In this document: positions 33,863 through 41,428 of the stretch, one piece after another
Position numbering within the stretch: the first letter of the stretch is position 1
Layout: every line of letters begins with the position of its first letter
Notes under the pieces: generated by a model
Seen by the model: the letters and a program-made list of their open reading frames with translations, nothing else
The model's database searches: none
Told to the model about the DNA's origin: nothing
Assembly: GCA_050250915.1 (NCBI GenBank)
Contig: JBFWNT010000004.1
Coordinates: 124,001-188,000, forward strand
DNA: 64,000 bases
Source: Miltoncostaea sp050250915
GTDB lineage: Bacteria; Actinomycetota; Thermoleophilia; Miltoncostaeales; Miltoncostaeaceae
Direction of reading: 5' to 3'
Translations under genes and position numbers: made by a program

Positions 33863-34168
33863 GTGGGTTCCCTGAGCGCAGCGGCCGATGACGTGAGGAT
33901 GGACCCCGGCAACGTCACCCCGATGCTGCTCGCGCGCGTCCGGTCCCTCGCCGTCCTCCGCGCGGACGATCCGGTCGAGGCCGACGTGCTGGCGATGTGC
34001 GAGGGCGCGCGCCGGTTCGCGGCCGGCGCGCCCTTCTGCGCCGAGGTCCGCGAGGTCCACCTCGGCACGGTGCGCCGCTCGACGGGATCCACATCTCGGA
34101 GTAGCCCCGGCGATCGATCGTCACCGCCGATCACTCCGCCGCCACGGGGGTGTAACACCGGGGCATGA
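33863..34168 (+). CDS. Doubtful small gene, possibly frameshifted
   Basis: A GTG with GAGG 7 nt upstream opens a 101-codon frame. Codons to about 34076 show the high GC3 of real genes here (for example AGAPFCAEVREVHLGTVRR) and look helical. After that the frame degrades into Ser/Pro codons of low GC3. A -1 shift near 34077 instead gives LDGIHISE and a stop at 34104, again with good codons. It may be a short gene with one missing base or a decaying gene. The rest of 33796-34305 shows only inverted repeats. Confidence 0.35.
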   Translation: MGSLSAAADDVRMDPGNVTPMLLARVRSLAVLRADDPVEADVLAMCEGARRFAAGAPFCAEVREVHLGTVRRSTGSTSRSSPGDRSSPPITPPPRGCNTGA

Positions 34169-34260
34169 GGGATGCTCCAGAGTGGTCCTCGACCCCGGTG
34201 AGCCGCTGCGCGCCCCCGCCGGCCGCCTGGGTCCGAGGGCCGGGACGCCGGCCCGGGGCG

Positions 34261-34291
34261 CGACGGGGAGGTCGTCGGGAACCCCCCGTCG
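34261..34291 (-). terminator. Hairpin after the MarR gene
   Basis: CGACGGGG and CCCCGTCG form a perfect 8-bp stem around a 15-nt loop, 15 nt beyond the MarR stop. It has no T run. Confidence 0.4.
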
Positions 34292-34305
34292 GGCGCCCCC
34301 TCGGG

Positions 34306-34803
34306 TCAGGCCGGCGAGGCCTCGTGCGAGGGCGTCACGCGCCGCCAGGCGTCGGCGAGCACGGCCAGCTCGTCGTCGTCGAAGTGCTCCAGGAACCCCT
34401 CGCGGACGGCCTGCAGGTGGCTGGCGCGCGCAGCGGTCAGCAGCGCACGCCCGGCGTCGGTCAGCGCGACCTCCGCGCCGCGGCCGTCCTCCTCGCACGC
34501 CTCGCGGCGCACGAGGCCGTCGCGCTCCAGGCGGTCGATCATGCGGCTCATCCCGCTGATCGACAGGAGCGCGCCGCGCGAGAGCTCCGACACCCGCAGG
34601 CGCTCCGACGGCGACGTGCCCAGCAGCATCAGCGCCTCGTAGGTGCTCAGCGCGATGCCGTGGCGCGCGCGCAGGTCGGCGTCCAGCCGGTGGGTGAGCG
34701 CGGCGTGGGCGACCAGCATCCCGCGCCAGGCGCCGAGCTCCAGCTCCGTCAGCGGCGTGCCGCCCGTCGCCCGGGCCGCCCCGGACTTGACGTTTGATTG
34801 CAT
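34306..34803 (-). CDS. MarR-family transcriptional regulator
   Basis: The 165-residue protein has the MarR winged helix: ALMLLGTSPSERLRVSELS, then LLSISGMSRMIDRLERDGLV and the wing RREACEEDGRGAEVALTDAG. It is divergent from the ring-cleavage operon, with two palindromic boxes between them, so it is the likely repressor, released by a phenolic or quinone ligand. ATG 34803 gives the usual short N-terminus; a TTG two codons earlier is possible. Confidence 0.9.
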   Translation of the reverse strand: MQSNVKSGAARATGGTPLTELELGAWRGMLVAHAALTHRLDADLRARHGIALSTYEALMLLGTSPSERLRVSELSRGALLSISGMSRMIDRLERDGLVRREACEEDGRGAEVALTDAGRALLTAARASHLQAVREGFLEHFDDDELAVLADAWRRVTPSHEASPA

Positions 34804-34809
34804 CGTCAA
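34794..34809. promoter_or_regulatory. Possible MarR operator 1
   Basis: TTGA and TCAA flank eight bases, overlapping the MarR start codon. The DNA here is AT-rich compared with its surroundings, as promoters are in this genome. Confidence 0.4.
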
Positions 34810-34821
34810 CTACTCTTGTTC

Positions 34822-34833
34822 TTGCACATGCAA
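34822..34833. promoter_or_regulatory. Possible MarR operator 2
   Basis: TTGCACATGCAA has perfect 5-bp arms around CA and lies midway between the MarR gene and the dioxygenase gene. It is a plausible repressor site covering both promoters. Confidence 0.5.
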
Positions 34834-34857
34834 CTACCGTAGCAGGGGGCCACTTCG

Positions 34858-35808
34858 ATGGGCCTTGACGGGATCCACCACGTCACCGCCATCAGCGGGG
34901 ACGCACAGCGCGCGATCGACTTCCACGCAGGGGTGCTGGGCCTCCGGCTGGTCAAGACGACGGTCAACTTCGACGCGCCGGACATGTACCACCTGTACTT
35001 CGGCGACGAGACCGGCAGCCCCGGAAGCATCCTCACGTTCTTCGAGATCCGGGGCGCGCCGGAGGGCCGGGCCGGCGCCGGAATGATCTCCCGCATCGTC
35101 TTCCGCGTCCCCTCCGAGGCCTCGCTGGCCTTCTGGGCCGAGCGGCTCGGCGACGCCGGGCGCCCCGTGGAGCGGGCCGACGGCGCCGTCGTCTCCTCCG
35201 ACCCCGAGGGGCTGGGCCTGGAGCTCGTGGTCCACGAGGCCGCCGACGGCGCGCCGCGCGCCGCGACGGCCGCCGGCATCCCCGCCGAGCACGCCATCAC
35301 CGGCATCGCCGGCGTCCGCGCCCACACGGAGGCGCCGGACTTCACCCGGGAGATGCTCGAGCGGATCGGCTTCGCCGAGGAGGGCACGGGCCGCTTCGTG
35401 ACGACCGGCGCCGAGCGTCGGGGCCTGTACCTCCTGGACGAGGCGCCCGCCCAGCGCGGCATCCCCGGCGCCGGGACCGTCCACCACGTCGCGTGGACCG
35501 CGCCCGACGCGGAGCACGAGGCCTGGGGCGCCCGCGCCCGTCAGGCCGGCCAGCGCCCGACCGACGTGATCGACCGCCAGTACTTCCACTCCATCTACTT
35601 CCGCGAGCCGGGCGGGGTGCTGTTCGAGCTCGCCACGCCGAGCCCCGGGTTCGCCGTGGACGAGGACCCCGCCGCGCTGGGCATGGACCTGAAGCTGCCG
35701 CCACAGTACGAGCCCTATCGCGAGCGGATCGAGGAGCGGCTCACCCCGCTTCGCCGTCCGGAGCACCCGGTGGCCGCGGCCGCGGCCACCGAGGAGGAGG
35801 GCCGATGA
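34858..35808 (+). CDS. VOC-family ring-cleaving dioxygenase (LinE/PcpA/MhqO type)
   Basis: The 316-residue protein consists of two tandem vicinal-oxygen-chelate modules, the size and order of the iron(II) hydroquinone dioxygenases LinE and PcpA. Candidate iron ligands are His8 (GIHHVTAI), His210 (GTVHHVAW) and Glu257 (GGVLFELATP), spaced as in that family. Such enzymes open the ring of hydroquinone or chlorohydroquinone next to a hydroxyl. It heads an operon that goes on to maleylacetate reductase, which fits. MhqO-type relatives of uncertain chemistry are the main alternative. Confidence 0.85.
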   Translation: MGLDGIHHVTAISGDAQRAIDFHAGVLGLRLVKTTVNFDAPDMYHLYFGDETGSPGSILTFFEIRGAPEGRAGAGMISRIVFRVPSEASLAFWAERLGDAGRPVERADGAVVSSDPEGLGLELVVHEAADGAPRAATAAGIPAEHAITGIAGVRAHTEAPDFTREMLERIGFAEEGTGRFVTTGAERRGLYLLDEAPAQRGIPGAGTVHHVAWTAPDAEHEAWGARARQAGQRPTDVIDRQYFHSIYFREPGGVLFELATPSPGFAVDEDPAALGMDLKLPPQYEPYRERIEERLTPLRRPEHPVAAAAATEEEGR

Positions 35809-36203
35809 GCGATCCGGACCGGGACGACCGCCTGGCCCGCGGCCGCGAGCTCGCGCGATCGCACTTCGGCGAGGACGTGATCGAGCGGTGGCGTACGGTG
35901 AGCCCCGAGATGGAGGAGCTCTCCGCGTCCGCGTTCGCCGACATCTGGAGCCGTCCCGGCCTCAGCCGCCGGGACCGCGCGATCGTCGCGATGGCGATCA
36001 CCGCCACGCTCCGGGCGGAGCCCCAGCTGGGGTGGCACATCCGCGGCGCCCTCGGCGCCGGTGTGACGCCCGACGAGGTGCGGGAGGTGCTCCTCGCCGT
36101 GTCCGGCCTCGCCGGCGGGCCCGCGGCGTGGACGGCCCTCGAGGTGGCGAAGCCCATCCTGGACGAACACGAGGCCACGGCCGACGGGAGGGAGGGAACG
36201 TGA
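35805..36203 (+). CDS. Carboxymuconolactone decarboxylase family protein
   Basis: The 132-residue protein has the CMD fold signature DRAIVAMAITATLRAEPQLGWHIRGALGAGVTP, followed by EVREVLLAVSGLAGGPAAW. The Cys pair of the AhpD-type peroxidases is absent, which points to the decarboxylase-like branch. It overlaps both neighbours (ATGA and GTGA) inside the aromatic operon. It may process a lactone or semialdehyde formed after ring opening; its exact step is not clear, because a maleylacetate route does not need PcaC. Confidence 0.85.
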   Translation: MSDPDRDDRLARGRELARSHFGEDVIERWRTVSPEMEELSASAFADIWSRPGLSRRDRAIVAMAITATLRAEPQLGWHIRGALGAGVTPDEVREVLLAVSGLAGGPAAWTALEVAKPILDEHEATADGREGT

Positions 36204-36820
36204 GGAAGATCCAGAGCCAGGGCGTCCACCACATCACGCTGGTCGGTGCCGGCCGCCGGACCTCCATCGACTTCTGGGAGGGCGTGCTGGGCATGCCGTT
36301 CGTGTTCGAGCAGCCCAACCTCGACAACGCGGCGGAGAGCCACCTCTACTTCGACCCGGGCGACGGGCGGCTCATCACGATCTTCACCGACGAGGACCGG
36401 CACGGGGATCCCGGGCGGACCCCGACGGATCCCGGATGCGTCCACCACATCGCGTTCTCGATCTCGCAGGCGACCTTCGCCCAGACGGTGGAGCGGCTGG
36501 ACGAGCGGGGGATCCCGCACAGCGGCGTCAAGGACCGGGGCTTCATGGACTCGATCTACTTCCGGGAGCCGCTCGGCCTCCTGATCGAGCTGGCCTCGTA
36601 CCGCTTCGACCCGCCGGCGGGGCACACGCACGCGGACGTCCTCCTGGAGGCGCACCGGATCCGCGTCGCAGCAGGCGACCACCACATCGACCGCGTGCAC
36701 GTCGCCGACGCCATCGAGGGGCTCACGACCCGCTCCCGCGAGACGCTGTCGGAGGACCGGTCCCCCAAGGACCCGTATCATGAGCGCGACGTCGCCTACG
36801 GGGCGGAGCGCGAGGACTAG
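36200..36820 (+). CDS. Second VOC-family (glyoxalase/dioxygenase-like) protein
   Basis: The 206-residue protein has one pair of VOC modules with candidate metal ligands in GVHHITLV, CVHHIAFS and LLIELASYRF. It shares the segment DSIYFREP with the ring-cleaving enzyme upstream (HSIYFREP), so they are probably paralogues. The last 50 residues are a charged extension. It could be a second dioxygenase for another ring or an isomerase. Its stop and the next start share one base (TAGTG). Confidence 0.8.
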   Translation: MRKIQSQGVHHITLVGAGRRTSIDFWEGVLGMPFVFEQPNLDNAAESHLYFDPGDGRLITIFTDEDRHGDPGRTPTDPGCVHHIAFSISQATFAQTVERLDERGIPHSGVKDRGFMDSIYFREPLGLLIELASYRFDPPAGHTHADVLLEAHRIRVAAGDHHIDRVHVADAIEGLTTRSRETLSEDRSPKDPYHERDVAYGAERED

Positions 36821-37821
36821 TGGCCACCCTCCCGGCCGGGTCCGCGGCGACGAGGGGGTTCCGCCACGTCGAGACCGGTCGGACCATCGTGTTCGGACGG
36901 GGTGCGGTCGCGGCCGCCGCGGACCTGCTCGGGGAGGGGTACACGCTCCTCACGACCCGGCGTGCGCTCGAGGTCACGCCGGAGGTGGCATCACGCGCCG
37001 GCGCGGTGATCGAGGTCCCCGGGGGCCGCGTCGAGGACGTCGCCGGCGAGCTCCGCCCGGACGTCCACGGTGACCGGCTGGTGGCGCTCGGCGGCGGGCG
37101 CGTCGTCGACGTCGCGAAGGCCCTGGCCGCCGCGGACCCCCCGCGTGAGGTCGTCGCCATTCCCACCTCGCCGTCCGGGGCCGAGATGACCGGCGTCCAC
37201 CGCCACGCGCCCGGCGTCCCCGACGGCACGCCCCGCGTGCACGCCACGGTGGTCATCAACGACCCGGTGCTGAGCGCGTCGATGCCGGCTCCCGCGCTGG
37301 CGGCGAGCAGCGGGAACGCGCTCGGCCACGCCGTGACCGGCCTGCTCAGCGACCGCGCGACGCCGATCGGGGCGGCCGTCGCGCGCGAGGCGATCCTGCG
37401 GATCGCCGCGGCCTGGGCGGGGGAGGATCCCGACCGCGACGCGGTGGCGCTGGGCGCGCTGCTCGCCGGATGGGCCGTCGAGGGGACCGGGCTCGGGCCG
37501 CATCACGCGCTGGCCCAGAGCGCGGTGCGGACCGCCGGGCTCGGGCATGCTCAGGCGAACGTGGCGATCCTCCCCGCAACCGTCCGCGCCGCACGCCGCC
37601 GGCGGCCGGCCGAGCTCGACGGTCTCGACCGCGCCCTCGGCGCGCCGCTGGAGACGCTCGCCGAGCGGCTGCGCGATCGCGCCGGCGCGGACCTCGGCGG
37701 CCTCGCGACCGACGACGCGCTGCGGGAGGCGGCGGTCGACGCCGCGGCGGGCCGTCCGGAGCTCGACCGGATCCCGCCCGCACCGGACCGCGCCGAGATC
37801 CGCGCGATCTACCGTGGCTGA
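36820..37821 (+). CDS. Maleylacetate reductase (iron-type alcohol dehydrogenase family)
   Basis: The 333-residue protein belongs to the group III alcohol dehydrogenase family: IVFGRGAV at the N-terminus, the nucleotide loop ALGGGRVVDVAKALA, IPTSPSGAEMTG, NALGHAVTG and GLGPHHALAQ with the conserved histidines. Its length and the Ser/Thr-rich loop match maleylacetate reductases, which reduce maleylacetate to 3-oxoadipate with NAD(P)H. The neighbouring CoA-transferase and thiolase genes use exactly that product, which supports the call. Confidence 0.88.
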   Translation: MATLPAGSAATRGFRHVETGRTIVFGRGAVAAAADLLGEGYTLLTTRRALEVTPEVASRAGAVIEVPGGRVEDVAGELRPDVHGDRLVALGGGRVVDVAKALAAADPPREVVAIPTSPSGAEMTGVHRHAPGVPDGTPRVHATVVINDPVLSASMPAPALAASSGNALGHAVTGLLSDRATPIGAAVAREAILRIAAAWAGEDPDRDAVALGALLAGWAVEGTGLGPHHALAQSAVRTAGLGHAQANVAILPATVRAARRRRPAELDGLDRALGAPLETLAERLRDRAGADLGGLATDDALREAAVDAAAGRPELDRIPPAPDRAEIRAIYRG

Positions 37822-38620
37822 GATCACCTCGCTCCGCGACGCCGTCGCCGGCCTGGTCCACGACGGGGACAGCGTCGCCCTCGAGGGGTTCACGCACCTG
37901 ATCCCGTTCGCGGCCGGTCACGAGATCCTCCGCCAGGGGCGGCGCGACCTGGAGCTCATCCGGATGACCCCGGACATCCTCTACGACCAGATGGTCGGCG
38001 TCGGCGCGGCGCGCCGGCTGGTGTTCTCGTATGCGGGCAATCCCGGGGTCGGGTCGCTCCACCGGGTCCGCGACGCCGTCGAGAACGGCTGGCCGCAGCC
38101 GGTCGAGATCGAGGAGCACTCGCACGCCGGCATGGCGAACCGCTACGCGGCGGGCGCCGCGGATCTGCCGTTCGCGGTGCTGCGCGGATACCGCGGGACG
38201 GACCTGGCGGACCACACGACCGTGGCGACGATCACCTGCCCGTTCACGGGCGAGGAGCTGGCGGCGGTGCCGGCGGTGCGGCCCGACGTCACCGTCGTCC
38301 ACGCCCAGGAGGCGGACCGGGCGGGCAACGTTCAGCTCTGGGGCATCCCCGGCGTCCAGAAGGAGGCGGTGCTCGCCGCGGAGCGGGCCCTGGTCACCGT
38401 CGAGCGGATCGTCGACCGGATCGCGCTCCGGCCCGGCGGGATCATCCTGCCGGCCTTCGTGATCGACGCGGTCGCCGAGGCGCCGGGCGGCTCCCGCCCG
38501 TCCTACTCCCACGGGATCACCGACCGCGACAACGGCTTCTACCGCGCGTGGGACGCGATCAGCCGCGACCGCGAGCGCTTCACCGCGTGGATGGACGAGC
38601 ACGTGCTCGGTGCCGGATGA
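37814..38620 (+). CDS. CoA-transferase subunit A (3-oxoadipate CoA-transferase type)
   Basis: The 268-residue protein is the alpha subunit of a class I CoA-transferase, of the GctA/CatI type: DGDSVALEGFTHLIPFAAGHE at the N-terminus and VVHAQEADRAGNVQLWG in the middle. With subunit B it would move CoA from succinyl-CoA to 3-oxoadipate. It overlaps the reductase by 8 bp and subunit B by an ATGA. The substrate is inferred from neighbours. Confidence 0.87.
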   Translation: MAEITSLRDAVAGLVHDGDSVALEGFTHLIPFAAGHEILRQGRRDLELIRMTPDILYDQMVGVGAARRLVFSYAGNPGVGSLHRVRDAVENGWPQPVEIEEHSHAGMANRYAAGAADLPFAVLRGYRGTDLADHTTVATITCPFTGEELAAVPAVRPDVTVVHAQEADRAGNVQLWGIPGVQKEAVLAAERALVTVERIVDRIALRPGGIILPAFVIDAVAEAPGGSRPSYSHGITDRDNGFYRAWDAISRDRERFTAWMDEHVLGAG

Positions 38621-39366
38621 GCGCCGTGGCGACCAGGGAGGAGGTGCAGACGGTGGTGGCGGCCCGCCGGCTGCGCGAGGCGCGCAGCGTGTTCATCGGC
38701 GTCGGCCGGCCGAGCACCGCCGCGATCCTCGCGACGATGGTGCACAACCCGGAACTGGTGCTCGTGTACGAGTCGGGGACCATCGGGGCGCGACCCACGC
38801 GCATCCCGCTGTCGATCGGCGACGGCGACCTGGCCGAGACGGCCCTCGCCGTCGTGCCGGTGCCCGAGATGTTCAACTACTGGATCGGCCCGGGGCGGAT
38901 CGACGTGGCCTTCCTCGGGGCGGCCCAGGTCGACCGTTTCGCCAACCTCAACTCCACCGTGATCGGCGACTACGCCGCGCCCCGGGTCCGGCTGCCGGGC
39001 GCGGGCGGCGCGCCCGAGATCGCCGCGGGCTGCGGCGAGGTGGTGGTCGTCGCCCCGCATTCGCGCACGACGCTCGTCGAGCGGCTGGACTTCATCACGA
39101 CGGTGGGACACGGCGACGGCCCCGGCGCGCGCCGGCGGTACGGCTTCCGGGGCGCCGGGCCGACCGCGCTCGTCACCGATCTGGGCGTGCTGGAGCCGGA
39201 CCCGGAGACGAAGGAGCTGACCCTGGTCTCGATCCACGAGGGCGTCACCGAAGACGACATCCGCGCGCAGACCGGCTGGACCCTCCGCGTCGCCGCGACC
39301 GTGGCGACCACGGAGCCCCCCACCGCCGAGGAGCTCGGCGCGCTGCGCGAGCTGGTGGGCAGGTGA
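38617..39366 (+). CDS. CoA-transferase subunit B (3-oxoadipate CoA-transferase type)
   Basis: The 249-residue beta subunit carries the region ELVLVYESGTIGARP, whose Glu is the expected covalent CoA carrier. It also has DVAFLGAAQVDRFANLN and EVVVVAPHSRTTLVERLDF, typical of GctB/CatJ-like subunits. It lies between subunit A and the thiolase with GTGA and ATGA overlaps. It completes the CoA activation step of the beta-ketoadipate route. Confidence 0.87.
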   Translation: MSAVATREEVQTVVAARRLREARSVFIGVGRPSTAAILATMVHNPELVLVYESGTIGARPTRIPLSIGDGDLAETALAVVPVPEMFNYWIGPGRIDVAFLGAAQVDRFANLNSTVIGDYAAPRVRLPGAGGAPEIAAGCGEVVVVAPHSRTTLVERLDFITTVGHGDGPGARRRYGFRGAGPTALVTDLGVLEPDPETKELTLVSIHEGVTEDDIRAQTGWTLRVAATVATTEPPTAEELGALRELVGR

Positions 39367-40541
39367 GCCGGGCCGCCTACGTCTACGAGGCGGTCCGCAC
39401 CCCCTTCGGCCGCTACGGGGGCGCGCTGGCCGGCGTGCGTCCCGACGATCTCGCCGCAGGCGCGATCGCCGCCCTGCTCGCGCGGGTCCGGGGGCTGGAC
39501 CCGGGCGCCATCGACGACGTGATCCTGGGTGACGCCAACGGGGCGGGCGAGGACAACCGCGACGTCGCTCGGATGGCCGCGCTGCTCGCCGGCCTGCCGA
39601 CGTCGGTGCCGGGCACGACCGTGAACCGGCTGTGCGGCTCGGGCCTCGAGGCCGCGATCCAGGCCGCGCGCGCCGTGGAGTGCGGCGACGCGGGGGTGGT
39701 GGTGGCCGGCGGCGTCGAGTCGATGAGCCGCGCGCCGTGGGTACTGCTCAAGCCGGGACGGGGGTACCCCGCCGGGCCCGAGACCCTCCACTCGTCGACC
39801 CTCGGCTGGCGGATGGTGAACCCGCGGATGCCCGAGCGGTGGACGATCCCGCTGGGCGCCAGCGCGGAGAAGCTGGCCGGGATGTACGAGATCTCGCGGG
39901 AGGAGCAGGACGCGTTCGCGCTGCGCAGCCACCAGCTCGCGGCCAGGGCGTGGGACGACGGGGTCCTCGCGGAGGTGGTCCCCGTCGCGGGCGTGGACCT
40001 CGCGCGCGACGAGGGGATCCGCAGCGACACCTCGATGGAGAAGCTCGCGGCGCTGGACGCGGCGTTCGTGCCCGGCGGCACGGTGACCGCCGGGAACTCC
40101 TCGCCGCTCAACGACGGCGCCGCGATGCTCCTGATCGGCGATGAGGAGACGGGCGCCCGTCTCGGCGTCGAGCCGCTGGCCCGGATCGTCTCCCGTGCGG
40201 CCCACGGCGTGGATCCCGACGTCTTCGGCATCGCGCCGGTCGAGGCCGTGAACAGGGCGCTCGCGCGCGCCGGGCTGACGTGGGACGACATCGACGCCGT
40301 CGAGCTCAACGAGGCGTTCGCGTCGCAGTCGCTGGCGTGCCTGCGGGGCTGGCCGGAGCTCGACCCCGGGAAGCTGAACCCCCGCGGCGGGGCGATCGCG
40401 ATCGGCCACCCGCTCGGGGCCTCCGGCGCCCGGATCCTCGGCCGGCTCGCCCACGAGCTCCGCGCGCGCGGCGGGGGCCGCGGAGTCGCGGCCATCTGCA
40501 TCGGCGTCGGGCAGGGACTCGCCGTCGTGCTCGAGGCCTGA
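39363..40541 (+). CDS. Thiolase, probable 3-oxoadipyl-CoA thiolase
   Basis: The 392-residue thiolase has the nucleophile Cys in TVNRLCGSGLEAAIQ, NEAFASQSLAC, the catalytic His in GHPLGASGARI and the second Cys in CIGVGQGLAVV. The N-terminus YVYEAVRTPFGRYGG is typical of PcaF-type enzymes, which split 3-oxoadipyl-CoA into succinyl-CoA and acetyl-CoA. Being last in the aromatic operon after the CoA-transferase supports that role over general acetoacetyl-CoA thiolase. Confidence 0.9.
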   Translation: MSRAAYVYEAVRTPFGRYGGALAGVRPDDLAAGAIAALLARVRGLDPGAIDDVILGDANGAGEDNRDVARMAALLAGLPTSVPGTTVNRLCGSGLEAAIQAARAVECGDAGVVVAGGVESMSRAPWVLLKPGRGYPAGPETLHSSTLGWRMVNPRMPERWTIPLGASAEKLAGMYEISREEQDAFALRSHQLAARAWDDGVLAEVVPVAGVDLARDEGIRSDTSMEKLAALDAAFVPGGTVTAGNSSPLNDGAAMLLIGDEETGARLGVEPLARIVSRAAHGVDPDVFGIAPVEAVNRALARAGLTWDDIDAVELNEAFASQSLACLRGWPELDPGKLNPRGGAIAIGHPLGASGARILGRLAHELRARGGGRGVAAICIGVGQGLAVVLEA

Positions 40542-40549
40542 GCGCCGGG

Positions 40550-41428
40550 CTAGCCGAACCGCCCCGACACGTAGGCCTCGGTCTGCGCGTTCTTCGGGCG
40601 GCTGAAGATCTGGTCGGTGGGACCGGTCTCGATCAGCCGCCCGGGCTCGCCCTCGTTCTCGATCGTGAGGAAGGCCGTGAAATCCGACACGCGGGCGGCC
40701 TGCTGCATGTTGTGGGTGACGATCACGATCGTCAGCCGCTGCTTGAGGTCGTCGATCAGCTCCTCGATGCGCAGCGTCGACTGCGGGTCGAGCGCCGAGC
40801 ACGGCTCGTCCATGAGCAGCACCTCCGGCTCCACCGCCAGGGCCCTGGCGATGCAGAGGCGCTGCTGCTGACCGCCCGACAAGCCCCCCGCCGGGGCGCT
40901 CAACCGGTTCTTCACCTCGTCCCAGAGGCCGGCCCCACGCAGCGTGCGCTCGAGCAGCTCCTGCCGCTCGGCGCGGCGCAATCTCATCCGGATGAACCGG
41001 GGCCCGGCGAAGATGTTGTCCGCGATCGACTTGGTCGGGAACGGATTGGGGCGCTGGAACACCATCCCGATGGCCTGGCGGATCGCGACCGCGTCGGCGC
41101 CGCGGCCGTAGACGTCCTGGCCGCGCAGGCGCACCGCCCCGGTGGCGTACGCGTCCGGCACGAGCTCGTGCATGCGGTTGAGCGTGCGGATCAGCGTCGA
41201 CTTGCCGCATCCGGAGGGTCCGATGAGCGCGGTCACCGAGCGCTCGGGAAAGACGAGGGAGACGTTCTCGACCGCATGGTGACGACCGAAGAAGGCGTTG
41301 ACGTCGGCGGTCTCCATCGGGGGCGCGACACCCCCCGACCCGTCGGCGGGAGCGGCGACCGCGGGCGAGGACGCCAGGGCCTCGACCGCGACCGTCGGCG
41401 GGGTCGCAGCGGAATCGTCGGACATCAT
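40550..41428 (-). CDS. pstB: Phosphate ABC transporter ATP-binding protein
   Basis: The 292-residue ATPase has Walker A GPSGCGKST, the signature LSGGQQQRLCIARAL, Walker B VLLMDEPCSALDP and the switch His in VTHNMQQAARVSD. The N-terminus (about 45 residues) is a low-complexity Ala/Pro extension. ATG 41428 overlaps the permease stop as ATGA and has GGAGG just upstream. It powers high-affinity phosphate import with PstS and the fused permease. No phoU follows. Confidence 0.95.
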   Translation of the reverse strand: MMSDDSAATPPTVAVEALASSPAVAAPADGSGGVAPPMETADVNAFFGRHHAVENVSLVFPERSVTALIGPSGCGKSTLIRTLNRMHELVPDAYATGAVRLRGQDVYGRGADAVAIRQAIGMVFQRPNPFPTKSIADNIFAGPRFIRMRLRRAERQELLERTLRGAGLWDEVKNRLSAPAGGLSGGQQQRLCIARALAVEPEVLLMDEPCSALDPQSTLRIEELIDDLKQRLTIVIVTHNMQQAARVSDFTAFLTIENEGEPGRLIETGPTDQIFSRPKNAQTEAYVSGRFG

